From assembly GCA_026261815.1 (NCBI GenBank), contig JAMPIT010000379.1, forward strand, positions 18,960,501 through 19,024,500: DNA of 64,000 bases. Direction: 5' to 3'. Under the pieces are notes generated by a model, which made no database searches, was not told where the DNA came from, and was given only the letters and a program-made list of their open reading frames with translations. Numbering within the stretch: position 1 is the first letter of the stretch; every line of letters begins with the position of its first letter. The stretch comes from Monarcha castaneiventris obscurior (taxonomy: Eukaryota > Chordata > Aves > Passeriformes > Monarchidae). A program made the position numbers and the translations under genes. Shown piece by piece: positions 48,201-62,174 of the stretch.

Positions 48201-50167
48201 GCTTCTCCAAGCTTTGGCAAGTTTCAGGATGACCCCATATGTATCTTTAATTCCACAGGTTTCATTTGTGTATTTAAGTACTAATACAAATCAGTGCATA
48301 CTCAAATGTACTTCTCTGAAGGTTTTAAAATTTATTATTATTATTATTATTATCATAATCATCATCATCATCATTATTATTATTATTATTATTATTATTA
48401 CTGTAATACTTCCCAGCTGGTGGTACTTACGTTGTCTGGATCTGGTTTAGCCAAATGACAAACACATTCTTAAGTGACAAGCTCTCCATCCAGAAGTCTC
48501 ATGGCTCAGTTTTCCAAATTATGTGTTTGAACTATTCAATTGTTAGTAGTGTGTCTAACATCAGATTTTTAAAATTATTTGTAAAGCAGGCAGAAGTGAC
48601 AGAATGAAATACACATATAGTTTATAAAAACAGGAGTGTGCATCGTGATCTGCTATTCTGGCATTAAACAGTAATAATCAAGCTCCTAACCTAATTTAGT
48701 CTGCTCATCTGGATTAATTTTAATATTCTACAGCCTAAAATATTTGTCAAATTTTCACTTAATTTTTTGTAATCTGTCCAATTTCCATTATGTTTTGAGG
48801 ATGGGGCTTCATTAAATATCCTTAATATTTTGCTTTTGCATGATATTTCTGCAAAAAACAGATTGTCTCTTAAAGTAACAATTGTAGTTCATATTCAAGT
48901 GGAAAACAATGTGGGAAGTTAAATGGGAAATGCATATTATGTGGCCAAACTGCTGGGGTAAGGAACATTTATAGCTTCATTTTCCTATGCTTGCATAGGC
49001 AACATGAGAAGGTTAAGTAATTTTCTAAGTAGACTTAGACTGATGTGATTAGGTGTAAGTAACTGTAGATGTATGTAGGAAGTGGACTTTGTGTGTGGGA
49101 CTGGTTATCCAGTTAAATTTCTCTTTCTGCATATGGAATATCCAGGCTGTAGGTGAGCAGGCATGTTTTGCATCTGCAGAAGGCTCTTTGAGAATCCAGG
49201 TCAGAATAAGTGAGTGAAGTCCATAATGACACCAGACTATCAAGTAAGTGATATTGTATTCTCTGTCCTCTTTTTCTTCCAGAACAGTTGGTTCAATCCA
49301 CCCCAAATAATTAAAAACGGCCTTGGAAAGTATTATCAGCATTGTAATCATAATTCTATCATGAAATTATAGGATTCAGATTAGGAAACCTAAAAGTTGT
49401 TGTTTTTTTTTTTTTAATTAAGAGGAAACTTGATATGATGGAATAAACAAAAACTGTTAAACTAATTGCAAACTGGAATATATGTTTGGCAGTATGAAAA
49501 TTACAAGTGAAATACAATTAATGACTGGAATAGTAACAATCTGATTTTACTCACTATGCAAAGTTTAATTTCCTTGTTATCTTGTAAATAACAAACCTCA
49601 TAAACAAGCCAGAAGCTAGATTGATATAATTAATCAGTTTTTATAAATATGCTGGTGCCGGGTGACCAGTTTTGAACAACGAACATAGAAAATGAGTAGA
49701 ATTGGAAATGAAAAGGATCCATCTTATTCATACATAATATGGATGAAGAGTAAGTTTTTTCCTTACCAGGGTAAAAAAGCCTTGTGGAGGTCACTGTAGA
49801 AGAACTGCATTGCAATCAGGTCTGGCAGTACTCCTGTGTCCAGTGTCATGATCTCTAATACTCCATCTGCAAAGCCTCTGATGCTGCTTCTTCAGCTGTG
49901 CACCATTTTCTCCAATGTGCCTCCAACTGCCCACATCAGCAGGGCTGCTGTGTCACAGTGCTGAGTGTCCCTCTGGTGACTCACAATCGCCCTGGCAAAA
50001 ATTGTTTCACCAGGAACAAATCCTAAGAGAAAAATGTTTGAGTTTTTATGCTGATTTGGGTTTTTTTTTTACCCAAGCCAAATAGTCCCAGCTGTGTACT
50101 CTGGTCAGAGTGAAATTCCAGAAAGGAGCATTTGGAGTGGTTGCCCTTACAAAGCCATTATGGCAGT
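45246..50167. other. Gene-poor region, no gene recognised
   Basis: AT-rich sequence containing the ATT microsatellite listed separately. Nothing else identified. Confidence 0.55.
48332..48400 (+). repeat. (ATT)n / (ATC)n compound microsatellite
   Basis: About 69 bp of TTA/ATT trinucleotides interrupted in the middle by a run of ATC units. Translates to poly-Ile by chance. Confidence 0.95.
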
Positions 50168-50300
50168 GGAATCATAGAATCATTAGGTTGTAAAAGACCC
50201 TCAAATCATCGAGTCTAACCATTAACCCAGCACTGCCAAGTCCAGCACTAAACCATGTACCTAAGTGCCACATCTACATGCCTTTTAAATACCTCCAGGG
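50168..50300 (-). mobile_element. CR1 LINE 3' end fragment
   Basis: AATCATAGAATCATTAGGTT, ATCGAGTCTAACCATTAACC and CACTGCCAAGTCCAGCACTA are the reverse complement of a CR1 subfamily tail, ending at CTTTTAAATACCTCCAGGGA. The same subfamily type as the copy at 63.3 kb. Confidence 0.92.
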
Positions 50301-53300
50301 ATAATAATATCATTGCATGGCCAATTGAAATATCTCCTGAAAAATTACCCAACAAATGGTTAACTCTACTGATCATTGATGTGTAGGATGAAGAATATGG
50401 GTTTCTATGATTACAATTAAATTGATTTTTACATGTCAATATTCTGGTAGTCTCTGAAATCTCATACTTATTTCTAATTATATATTTGATAAAGTGGTGG
50501 GGGTTTTTTTCTCTGCTTTGGATTATTGATACATTTTAAGAGGAAATGCATCACCAGTATTTACCATGCTGGAGCCTTGAAGGACCAAGTATAATTTGTG
50601 GGACACACAATTATTGTATTATCAGAACAGATACCACTTACATCTTCCACATACTCCTAAAAAGCTTTTCAAGAAAACATATTGTCATTGAACAAGCAAG
50701 TGGCCCTAGCTTTTCTGACATCTCTCTTTCTCGAGCCATTATAAACTTAAGATATTGTAGTACAAGCATTTAACCTAAAAGCAACAAAGTGTTGCAAGAA
50801 AAGGGCTGCAAGCCCACCAAACAAACAAAAAATCTCCATAGACTGATGCCTTTCATTATCAGGGAAAGCTGATTTTAGTGTGAATTCTTAAGTAATACTT
50901 CAAGTCATCTTACAGCATTTCATGGTGTTTCACCCATTCTATTTGGAACCCCTAATCCTGATCATCACTATATATGAATTTCAGTCCAAGCCATCTTCAC
51001 CAAAAGGCCATTTAATCATTTTACTCCAATAAATATAAGTTTAAAAAAGTGATACACTCCCTATGGGATACTTCCCTGTAAATAAAGCCCTGAAAAAGTG
51101 AGAGGGGGAGAACAAAGGCAGCTGGCGAGGTTCAGGATGCAGAGTTGATCTGCTTTCTGGTGCCCAAGGGCCTGACTGCACTCTTGTATAACTGAATTTC
51201 TGGACTCCTGAGCTAAATGTAGGGTCTGCCTACACTTAATGAATCTTACAGTGTAATCAAAAAGACAACTACGATATGTCTGAAAATATGAAGATACTGT
51301 CTTCTGTGAAGACCTTTGGGGAGTTTTTGGAGTCCTTTTCTCCATCTCGATAAAATCACTGTTATATCCAGCTGTGTTCACCACTGAAACTGTGTTCCAG
51401 TCTAATATTGAAACCACAAAGGCCTGAGTAATCACCCTGTTTTATACTTTACATTGACAAGCATCTTTACAATGGCATCACTGAGGAAAAAGGCAACAAT
51501 ATTCCAAAGACACTAACATAGGTTAGTTTAACTTAATCTCTGGCTTCAGCCTACAGTGTTTGTCAGAAAAATATATTAATTTATTGTTCTGAGAGTAGTC
51601 TTTGTCAGGAGTTTGAAATGTCTGAAACAAGATAATTAAAGAATAATCCTTAAAAGTGTACTTCAGTGTTCTGAACTTTCTTCATATTTTAGAGCTTTTC
51701 TGAAAAAAAATTCAGCATACCCTTCTGAAAAAGAGCTGAGAAACCAGTCACACTAAACTATATTTTGTCTCTTGAAACTGCCCCCTGGCTGTAGTTGACA
51801 CTATACTCTGTTGGATTTTGCAGCTTTGGCTCTGAAACAGTGATCAGCATCTATGGACATATTTTCCAAAATTAATTTCAGCAAGGAAAAGAACAGTGTA
51901 TTTGGATTGAAAAAGACCTATTACATTCTTCCCTGTTCTACGTCCTATAAATGCAAGTTCATTTCTACAGTACACTGTCTGCTTGCTCCATAAATTGTTG
52001 CTTAAAAGTCTAGGGCTTTACACCTCAGAAAACTGCAGCAGAGCAACACTTTTTCCTCCCGCATTTGCCCGACTCAAAAATTCTTCCTAACCAGCTGTGC
52101 ACGATGATGTGCTGTTCTACTGTACTGTCTTCTGTTTCTGTTCTTTGCAAGGAGAGAGAGCTTTTTTACAAAACTTTTCCCGTTAGTAACTATTTTCAGC
52201 TCTTACCTGTGTGATCCCCAAAGACAGTGAAAATATGGACTCCATTTTTATCTACTTTTCATATATATTTTTTAAAGAAACACGGCACAACTATGCTTTC
52301 ATACTCACAAAGATGTCTGTAATATGACACAAATATTATGACCTCAACTTTTTAAGCAACTCGTGTACGTATTCCATTTTCTTCTGAATGCAGAAATACT
52401 TGTTTCTGCCAAATTACACTTTCTTTGTGTAATGAGACTCTGATGCTTTCATAGAGTAATTTATCCAGCTTTCTCTGATCATTCTCACGTGTTCACACAT
52501 ATATACTTGCCCCAAATGCTTTTTGTGGGGTTCATCATGTCTAGGTTCACACATGTTGGCAATAAATGAAAATTTTACTGCTTCTGGAGACTTCTATCAG
52601 GTTTACTAGTAATTTGCTGTGATCTTCCCTCTATAGGCATATAAATGCACTGTGAACATGGGTCTCCAAATGGTATTTTTAATCAAATGGATTGATGGTT
52701 CATCAGTTTGAAGCTATAGATAGGTGTAAGTATGCTAATATAAGAACAACAATAAAAATTGTGACATCTTTTGAAAATGTCTGAACAGTAATTTTTGTTA
52801 GACATGTCTTTATTTACAAATAAAAATGGTCTTTAAACCTTAAGGGATTAAACACCACGAGTTTCTGCCTTCATTGATTTCAGCTATAGTCATTCTGTCA
52901 TATGCTGTGAAATACTGACCTGCAGCATTTGGACAGTACTTGTGTCACAGAAAGAACACTCACTGAGCCTGATTTCCCAGAATGGTTGTAGGCAAAACTC
53001 TTTCTTATATGCAGAAATGGGTTTCATGACTGTGTGTACAAACTGTATCCTAATGTGGCCATAGAGGCAGTGGTCACAGTGACAATCAGTACAGCACTAC
53101 AGAAGCACTTGGAGAGCAAATGAATGTGTGCTAAGGTCTGACACTGACACCATATGGACTTCAGGGGAAGTTTACTTTACAGTTCTACAGGCTGTGGACC
53201 AAATATTTTAGGCTTTGGAGGAGCATGCTTTGGGACCCCACTTCAGGTTTGGTTTAATCTGAAAGAAACTTCACGTGGGTATTCAGAGCTTGGTCCGATG

Positions 53301-56300
53301 TGAATCTAAGTGGTAAGTGAGGATGACCAGAAAATTCCTCTCAGAGGTGCACTCCTGAATTGAAGTAAGGCTGACATTCAGGACATCCAGAGCTAGTCAA
53401 GCATCCAATTATTCTCTTTAGCCTACTTGACTTACTCAATTCAAGAATATAATGAGTCACAAAAGCAAAATATTCCATTGCCTGTTTGCTTTACTTTGCC
53501 ATATGTAGGGTTTGGAGGTTTGTTTGTTCTTGTTATTTGGTTGGCTTTGTTGTTGTTTTGTTTTTGTTTTTTGTAATTACATAGTCTCCAGTGTCTTGTC
53601 TTAACTTGAAGAAAAGGGAAATGCCCTAAGGGACCTAGAGTGCTATTGTGATCAGCCGAATTTCTGGATGAGTGCTTTGAAAAATAGCTCTTCCTTTGCT
53701 AAAACAATGGGTATACTCCTCAGCAATATTGTGCAATCCATCAGTTCTGCATAGGTTTATGGATTGAAAGGAAGGCTACAGAGAGGGAGCAAACAGGAGA
53801 GGAGGACTCTAACTAGACAATAAACGTTATAAAATCCCTTTAGCTCTCACAGTGTGCAATATGCAGTGTAAGATGTGTCATTTAGTCACACATGCACTGT
53901 CAGAGCAGCCTCAGGGAGCATTAGTTTGGCATTGAAAGTTACCTTAGTGATTCTGCTCTGAGATAAGAGGCAAAGGCTGAACCAGATGGGGAACTCAGAG
54001 CTTTTGCCAAATCATCACCAACTTCAGAGGATTTTTTTGGAAGCAGAAAGGAGAGGAAAACAAGGGAGAACAAGATACTCACAGAGGTTCTTTGCATGTT
54101 TTAGAATGGATTTTGTAGTGCAAGTTAAGCTTGTATTTTCATTTATGGTTTGTATGAACTGGGACAGTACTAGCTCCCACCTGGTTTGTCTTCCTTTTAG
54201 CTAAAGGAAAATAAATTTTCATACCATGGTTCTTGAATTTGAAAAAGAAAAAGCAGGCTATGGTTTTCCTCAGATTTAATGAAGTGCCAATCAGCAAAGC
54301 ATTCAAGCTTAGTCCTAGTGAGTATGCTTCAGTCTTATCGTAAATCAAGGCCAATAAATTGTGGCATTCAAAACGCTGCATATCATTACATGTGCTTTTT
54401 TAATGATAATAATAGACCTGCCCGATGACACAGTGTCTTTTGTATCACTGAATATTATGTGGGAAGTTCATAATATTATAATTTGATATTAATATTAACA
54501 GCATAAAACATTTTAAATTCCCTAGAATCTTTTTAAAGCCAGAAAAATATCTTTTGCACACAGAGTTATTAATTTTTCTGATCTTCGGAACTTCCTAGAA
54601 GTATAAGGAAGTCCAGCCAAAAAAGCCCTAAAAAAAAGGAAGTCTGGCTCTTGACACAATGAATTTGGGCTCAATCATGAGCTATCTTTTTGAGTGCTCA
54701 CCTTTGCAAAGAAAGCACAGTGTCCAAGGGAATCACTGCTGAGTTTCTCAGCTCCTCTGTGACTGGCCTCATAGGAGAAATAAAAGTTCTGAAAATATCC
54801 TGAATTTTTCCCCTGAAATATCAGAGCATAAGATACAAAGTTAGTTCTACGGAGATATGTATCTGAGCTTGTGTATTCTGACTCTTTGGCAGACAATACT
54901 TGAACTTCAAAGTCTACAGTGACTCATAAAAATTATTTCTAAAAAGGAGGAATCAGTCTTAATTAAAACAAATGCAATAAAAGTTGGAAAGCCTCACTGC
55001 CTTCAATAGAATGTGTTGATCAGGAATTATTAGGTTCAGAAAAAAATACAATGTTCTGCTTTTCCTGTGGCCTGTCTCCCCTGGAGGACTCTGAGTCATT
55101 TTTGTTTTGTATCTGTTTTGCTAGCATTTAGTCCCATTATAACACCTCTAATCAATTCTCCAAACTCCATGAAGTGATGGCAGAAAAAAAAATGCAGATT
55201 ACATAAGATTGATAGAATTGTTCCTGGAGATTTATTTACACAGGCTTTGAGATTTCACCTGAAGTCCCTCTGACTTTAAGGTACTGTTTGATCTTGATCC
55301 AATTCTGTCATGCCTTGACCATAGACTCACTGTGTCTTGCTCAATCTTTCAGCAGTAAATTGTACAGCAACCAAACAAACAGAAACCTAAAGCAACTCCA
55401 CTGTCTTGTCTCTCCAGAATGACAGACCACGTAAACTGGATGGTTCATTATACATTGCACGAAGTAAATTATGTCTAGAAACCTATTATCTGGAATGATC
55501 TTTGTCATTCATCATTGAGAAAGTAGTACAGAATTCATATTTCTTTGTGTATATTCTGCAGTTCTTCTTTTATAATATAAATATAAGAGATTATAATTTT
55601 AGTTCTACCATACCCCTACCATTTTCATTAACATGTCTAGAAATTGTCTTATATAAACTTTAGAAATCATAATCTCGATGTTTTATGTCATTGCAATGCA
55701 CAAACCTTCATGTTCAGTAAGATCAGAATCAGGACCTTTTTTTTTTTCCAAAGCAAGTGAAATCTTGGTGCAAATAACACAAAGGTATAAAAATAAAAAA
55801 AATATATATAAATATATGTATACTTTGTCCTACAATGCATATACTGCCATAGTATTTTTCATTTGCGAGTCCAAAGAATGCAGTCTTCTTGCTTTGAAAC
55901 TCAGCTACCATCAGGAATAAAGTCAGTTTCTGTGGCAACTTTATCATACTCATAACAAATGTTAGGAGTGAAGATGCGCACAGGAAAGAGAACTGAATTT
56001 AGAGTATGGGGCTACCTCTGCTATCAGCACACTTAGCTCGGCCCATGCTTGGGCTTGTGGACTACCCAGTGTCATTTACTGTCTTAAACTGTTAACATTT
56101 TAGACCGTATCCATATTGTAGTATACATTTAGATTACCCACTATGCTAGCTCCATCAGAATAGAGCTTAACTAACTTTTTCTTAAGACAAATTGATTTGG
56201 CCCACATTTTTCAATAAGTTTGTGAATATGAAATAGCTGCTATGAAAAAGAAAAAAAGAAATATAATTAGTTGTGTATTATAAGACTCTGGGTTAGCTTG

Positions 56301-56324
56301 ACCTTGTTAACATACACTGTACTT
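50301..56324. other. Gene-poor region, no gene recognised
   Basis: AT-rich with random short frames. No repeat family or exon was recognised. Confidence 0.55.
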
Positions 56325-56400
56325 ATGGAATCATAGAATTGTTTGGGTTGGAAGGGACCTTTAAATGTGAGCTAATCTGAACCCCCTGCAGTGAGCAGTG
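56325..56400 (-). mobile_element. Short CR1 3' end fragment
   Basis: ATGGAATCATAGAATTGTTT followed by GGGTTGGAAGGGACC is the reverse complement of the CR1 terminus. The copy is cut after about 75 bp. Confidence 0.92.
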
Positions 56401-58780
56401 TGTTTCTCACTAATATACAAATCACTAACATACCAGCTCTAACAACATGCTTTGGATCCTCCTAATTTTTGATAATTAGCAAGGTGTGTATACTTTTGTC
56501 AGTAACCAAAAGATACATGACTTATTTTTCCTGGTTAATTTCTCTGACAGTAATAACAAACACATTCAAACAATATTCATCGTGCACATAGGTTTCATCA
56601 AAATATCTCCAAATATTTCCTAGCAGAACTCTTTGAATTGTGTTCTTGATCAAGATAAAAAGCATCTTTTGATGTTTCCTTTCAAACTGTACAACCCTGA
56701 ACACTATTAAAATATTTTCATATGACACCAAATAGCTGGATTTTCTTCTCCCAAATTCATTCTCAGAAATGGTTGAAATATTCAGACGGAAACATTACCA
56801 GGGGAAAAGGTACAATTCAGGTAATAGGTGGAATAGACAACTTTAATTTAAAACTGCTAACAATTAGAAAACTTCTAAGCAATGGGAAGTAAAGCCTTTG
56901 CACATGAAGCAGAGTTCTGTTCAAATTTGTCATGGACAGCTTTGCCTGTAGCTAGTGACTCATGAGACATTTTTATTTCTGTCAAATATCTCATACTGAA
57001 TACTTGCTGAATTATTTGTATAATTCCCATCAGCGAGTTGTTTAGAAACTGCCTAGTGCTATTTGTTCTCTTGGGTTATGTGACTAATTTTATTATGCAT
57101 TACTTACAATAAAACAATTAAGCCCCAAGCCAGGGTTTTGTAGGTATGGCCAAGTACACACATACTTTGCTTATAGCAACTTGCAGTCCAACATGAAACA
57201 GGTCCCAGCGAGCCATGGGAACAGAAGTCGACAGTGAAGAACAAACTGCACGTGTCAATGAACATAACAGCACTAGGAATACATTTTCATGCTGCCCTGG
57301 CTCTCTTCCTTTGCCAGTAGTTGATCTCAGTGACACAAGTCCAGGCTAAGTGCATGTAACTTGAGAGTACTAAATCACTGAAGATTGTTTTAGAGGCAAA
57401 TCAATCTTCTGTGTGTGTGTGTTCACCAACAGATAGCAGGCATACGTGTCTCCCAGTGGCTTTCCCTGCTCCCCTTTGGCGTCGCGGTGCCGGCAGCAGG
57501 CAGGGCAGCAGCCCCAGCTCCTCGGCTGCAAGCACAGGAGGGCGAGGCTGCAAATGCTCTGCCGTCAGCACTTCCCAGGCTTCGGACGTAACTCAATAAC
57601 AGAGACTTGTTTATAGTTCAGTCTTAAAAGCATTTATACAGGCTGTCTGAAGTTGCTGAGGATTCATAAGTTGTCCTGCAATAGCGGTTGTCACAGCGAC
57701 TGCAAGTAAAATTGTCCCACGGGTAATAGCCAGATCCTCATTCTTGAAAACATTCGTATCTATGTATTCAGCTACCTTAAAGTAACTTGTTCGATGAGTA
57801 AACTATAAACTTCTATACAGAGAAATTAATGACCCATATGTGTTCCTTTAGTGATGTTGCAATCTACTTGCCCTGTAATTAAGATTCAGCACAGCAGGGA
57901 TTACTATTAAGCGAAATCAGTTTCCTGAGGAGTAAAGACAAAATTGTTCTTTTGGCTTGTGGCCCTGATGTTACACATGAACTTTGTCCCCTCAGAAGGC
58001 TTATACTCTTTGTGACAATACCCACGCTGCTTGATCAAAGGTAACTTTCGAATTCAGTGAATAACATCTGCTATGCAGGATTATGATTTGTCATGTTGGG
58101 CATTGTCTTGCTCTGGTAAAATCAGAATTCTTGGAAGAAAAAGTAACAATACAGATTCGAAACAACATTTGTCAAGTCCTCCAAATGAAGCAAGCTTGGG
58201 GTGGATCAGAATACTGAAGAGAATATCTTCAAAATTACTTAAGTAAGTAAGTAAGTACCTATGTACTTAATTAAGTGTTTAATCACTTACTTAAGTAAGT
58301 AATACCTGCAGTGAAAAGCTGGAGTCATTCCTGTATGGTCTTGTTTACTGTGATTCCTAGATTATTGTGATTGTATGCAGTCACAGTGACTGACCTAAGT
58401 CCTTTCAGTATCACAACGGAAGTTAGTGTAGATCTGTAGATTAGCACAAGGCTAAGGGAAATACTGCCAGAGATTCCTTACTCAATGAGAATAAAACAGA
58501 GCCACTTCTGCTCATTGCCACGATTGTAACAGATTTACAGATTCTGAAACTGTCTTATTTCACTTTCTACAGATGTATTTTCTTCCCCAGGTCTATAAGA
58601 AAATCTAAGTAGTGGGTTACTAATTTGTTTTTGTTGCCTGTGGACCAGAGAGTTTGGGGAAAACCATCACAGAAACACGTTATAGGACCAGTTACAGATA
58701 CGGAATAGTTCTTATGGGGGCAAGCATTCTAAGCACTAGAGGTTGCCAAATACAAGATCAGGCAGTAACATGATTTTCCA
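56401..58780. other. Gene-poor region, no gene recognised
   Basis: Includes a small GC-rich patch at 57436-57590 and the AAGT repeat listed separately. No exon was identified. Confidence 0.5.
58234..58303. repeat. Self-complementary (AAGT)n tetranucleotide cluster
   Basis: Runs of AAGT at 58240-58256 and again at 58283-58301, with an inverted ACTTAATTAAGT palindrome between them. Because AAGT and ACTT are complementary, the two runs can pair as a hairpin. Confidence 0.85.
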
Positions 58781-59690
58781 CAAAATCCCACAATGGTTAA
58801 GGTTGGAAGGGACCTGGGTCATGTGATCCAACCTTCCTGTTCAATCAGGGTCTTCCTGGTGAAAGTTGTACAGTACTGTGTCCACATTAGTCTTGAATAT
58901 CTCCAGCGAGGGAGACTCCACAACCTCTCTGTGCAACCTGTTCCAGTCCACAGTCACCTGCACAGTAAAGTTCTTCCTCATGTTCAGGTGGAATTTCCTG
59001 TGCCTCAGTTTCTGCTTGTTGCCTCTTTCCCTATGGCTTGGCACCACTGAGCAGAGCCTGGCTCCATCCACCTGACACCCTCCCTTCGGATACTTACCAG
59101 ACATTGATGAGTTTACCACTCAGTTTCTTCTTCTCAAGGCTGAACAGGCCCAACTCTCTCAAACTATTCTCTCATAACAGAGGTGCTCCAATCCCCCAGT
59201 GATCTTTGTAGCCCTCTGCTGGACCTGCTCCAGGAGCTCCATGTATCTCTTGTACTGGGGAGCCCAGAACTGGACACAGGGCTGAGTAGAGGGGCAGGAT
59301 CACCACCCTCGACTGGCTGGCAATGCTCTTCCTAATGCACCCAGGATACCATCAGCCTTCTTGGCCACAAGGGCCCTGCAGGCTCATGGACAGCTTGTCT
59401 GCTAAAACTCCCAGGTCTTTTTCCGCATAGTTGCTTCCCAGCAGGTCAGCCCACAGCCTGTGCTGGTGCATGGGATTATTCCTGCTCAGGGGCAGGACCC
59501 TACATTTGCCTTTGTTGAACTTCATTAGGTTCTTCTCTGACAATCTCTGGAGCTCGTTGTCCAGGTCTTGCTGCATGGCTGCACAGCACTTGGGTATTTG
59601 TCTCTCCTCCCAGCTTTGTATCATGCAAACTTGTAGAGGAGGCACTCCATCCCAGCGTTCAAGTCATTGATGAACAAGTTAAGCTATTTT
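58780..59690 (-). mobile_element. CR1 LINE fragment, about 0.9 kb, largest in the window
   Basis: From the reverse-complement CR1 tail (TGGTTAAGGTTGGAAGGGAC) through the 3' region (GAGCCCAGAACTGGACACAG, AACTCCCAGGTCTTTTTC, CATTTGCCTTTGTTGAACTT) to CAAGTCATTGATGAACAAG, which lies in the distal CR1 coding end. The local 92- and 97-codon frames are remnants and are not intact. Confidence 0.95.
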
Positions 59691-59749
59691 GCCTACTTTC
59701 TGTGTGATGCCTCAATCAGTTACCATATTCCTATCTTCAAGCCCAAAAT

Positions 59750-59835
59750 ATAATGAATTATCATTATATGTAAATTATCATATATATGATCCCCATTTTT
59801 ATATCTATAATTCACATATAATATATATGATCTGC
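59750..59835. repeat. AT-rich block with palindromes
   Basis: Rich in ATAT and in self-complementary words such as ATCATATATATGAT. Likely low-complexity sequence that can extrude hairpins. Confidence 0.7.
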
Positions 59836-60538
59836 GTGTTACTTTGGGTTTGTGAAGCATGAAAGGTCTTACAAAGTATTAACTGTTACTGTAGCAGGTG
59901 GCCCTGGGTCTGCCAGGTGTGTTGAGACACTGCTTCATTTGGTAAAAAACTAGGAATGCTAACTGAGCCACAGAAGGAGATGAGAGGGCAATGAAATTTA
60001 TAAGAGCACCTGATTTTTATTGATCCATTAATAAATCAGTCTCTGCTTTGGCCCTGGTTTAAAGATGTAATACTACTATGAGATTCAACAAGAAAATCAT
60101 ATTTTTTTTCTAAATAAAAGCTGTAATACTTTATATAGCACACTTAAAAGGAGCAAACTGTGATTTCACATCCAACTTCTTTGATTTTTTTGCTTTTTTT
60201 TTGTTTATACAAAAAATCCCCTGTGATTATTTGATAAACACAAAATACAGTTTTTCTGCTGCCCTGTGTGAAAAGAATTATTTATCTTGTATCTTGACAA
60301 TTTGTCAATCTGGAACATGCTGTTGGCTGTGATCTCACAGGCAGATGATGAATGAAGGTATCACTGTCCTGCCACTTTGCAAGGAATGTGGTTTGTGTGT
60401 TTTGGCAGTGTCCGCTTTTTTCTCTGTCTGATTTACTGAGAAATAGTCTCACATCTAAAAAAAAAACCAATTTAATGAGATGAGAGAATTTCTTCACTCT
60501 CGTATTTTTCTTCTCTCCATCTCCCTTTGCCGTATTAG

Positions 60539-60559
60539 GTCACTGGAGAGAACAAGCAG
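60539..60559 (+). other. Candidate 21-bp microexon
   Basis: A long pyrimidine tract (TTCTTCTCTCCATCTCCC) ends TTTGCCGTATTAG. A 21-bp segment follows, then the perfect donor CAG|GTAAGT. The length is a multiple of three and in phase 0 reads VTGENKQ. A TGC lies just before the acceptor, as in SRRM4-regulated neural microexons. No flanking exon was recognised and the host gene is unknown, so chance remains likely. Confidence 0.22.
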
Positions 60560-62107
60560 GTAAGTCTGTGTCTTGTCCATGACAGTATTTCTGTAACTCA
60601 TGCTGTACCCTTCATCAGCATTTACATCCAGGGGACGCAAACACACCACTGCTTGACTTTAGTGCAAAAAGAAATAGAGGTTTGAGTGTCATGAGCAGTT
60701 CACATCACCACCTCAGTATATACCAGTGCTATTAGAAGAAAATAATACTCAGGATTTGTGTCCCATTGCCTTAAAGAGGTTTTTAGACTTGGGTGAAAGA
60801 CCCTCAGGAACAGGTAGGTAGAGGCTGGCTGTAGCAGGAGACAGAATTCATACTTTTCCACAGCCAGGCATGTGTTCCTTTCCCTTTCTCATGACCTTTT
60901 ATAGTTGTTGCTTTGTTACTAATCACAGTTCCCAGTTATGACTCAAACTTCTTGTTGAAATACATCAAAGAATATTTTATCTCAGCCATGAGCACACATC
61001 TCATTCATGTGGTGAGTTTTAAACTATTCCACAACCTCTGCCTGTGGAGGGTTTTGTTCCTTTGTAAGACAAATTGTTCATCTCCCTAGTTCTCAGGACA
61101 GTAGAAAAACCTCTTAAAAATGGATTTATCTGTTTCCAGCCCCAATTCTGGCTGGCTTGGATATATCAGTTTTCTACTTAAAGAAGGAATATTACATTTT
61201 CAGAATGAATGAATTCTCAGTCAAATAAGGCTAGAAAATAGGACAGCCTTGCATCTCCCATCTTGTTCTCACAGTGTGAGGTGGAAAAAGGCTTTTGCAG
61301 TCTGTGCAGGTGTCTTGCTTAGTTTGGCTGTCCAGGTGTTACTTATGGAATATGTTAGCCAAAAAAAAAAAAAAAAAAAGGCAAACCAAGTATAATTTGG
61401 GTTTGCAATTGTCTGTGAAAGCTTTGCAAATATTTAATAACCAAACTCATATGAGTGCCAGAAAGAATTATTACTACTGGATCTAGATAAGAAAGTCTGG
61501 ACTATTTCTATGCAAATGCATGCAAAAAATTACCAAGATAGAGTGATGAAAGCACAGTCAAAACACAGACAGGTCTGGACTTTATTTCAAATGCAAGTTT
61601 CTAGTTTCCTGTGACTTTTTTCTTCTTATTAAAGTAAAACAAACAAAAAATTCCAAGAAACAACAAAAGGAATTATTTTCCCCATGTTTTTCTAGTGAAT
61701 TTTTGTTATGATTTAAAATGTGTCTTTGTAATCATTAATGATCTCTGCATTGATCTGACTTACATCCAATCACAAATACTGCGTATCAATTATCTCAAGA
61801 ATAATTCCTCTCTCTCTGTTTAAAAAGAAGTCTCCTGTGGATAATAGCCTAGATGAACCGTAGAGGAATTACAGGTATCTGTAATGGAAAATACCATTAT
61901 ATTACAATGAAAAACCGAAAATAAATTGCCAGTATATTCAGCCTGAAGCACAGAAGAATTTGGGAGCACTTGCCTGAGGTACTGCAAGTGATGAAAGTCT
62001 CAGAGAAATTACTTTCTTTTTGCTTTGCCATATTTTAGTGAAACTCAGTACTGTATTATGTTAAAGGACATTAAATTGAAGATCAATAAAAAGAATTTTA
62101 TAAACCA

Positions 62108-62174
62108 TGCATGGCTGTGGCTGTGGCTGTGGTTGGGTGTTTTTGCGCATGGGGAGAGAGGGAGAGAGAGAGAC
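62108..62174 (+). repeat. (GGCTGT)n and (GA)n simple repeats
   Basis: Four imperfect GGCTGT units near 62110-62133, then a GA/GGGA purine run at 62150-62174. Confidence 0.85.

Noticed and set aside
58841..59645. Minus-strand ORFs of 92 and 97 codons
   Set aside because: Remnants of a CR1 3' region, truncated and frame-damaged, not a host gene.
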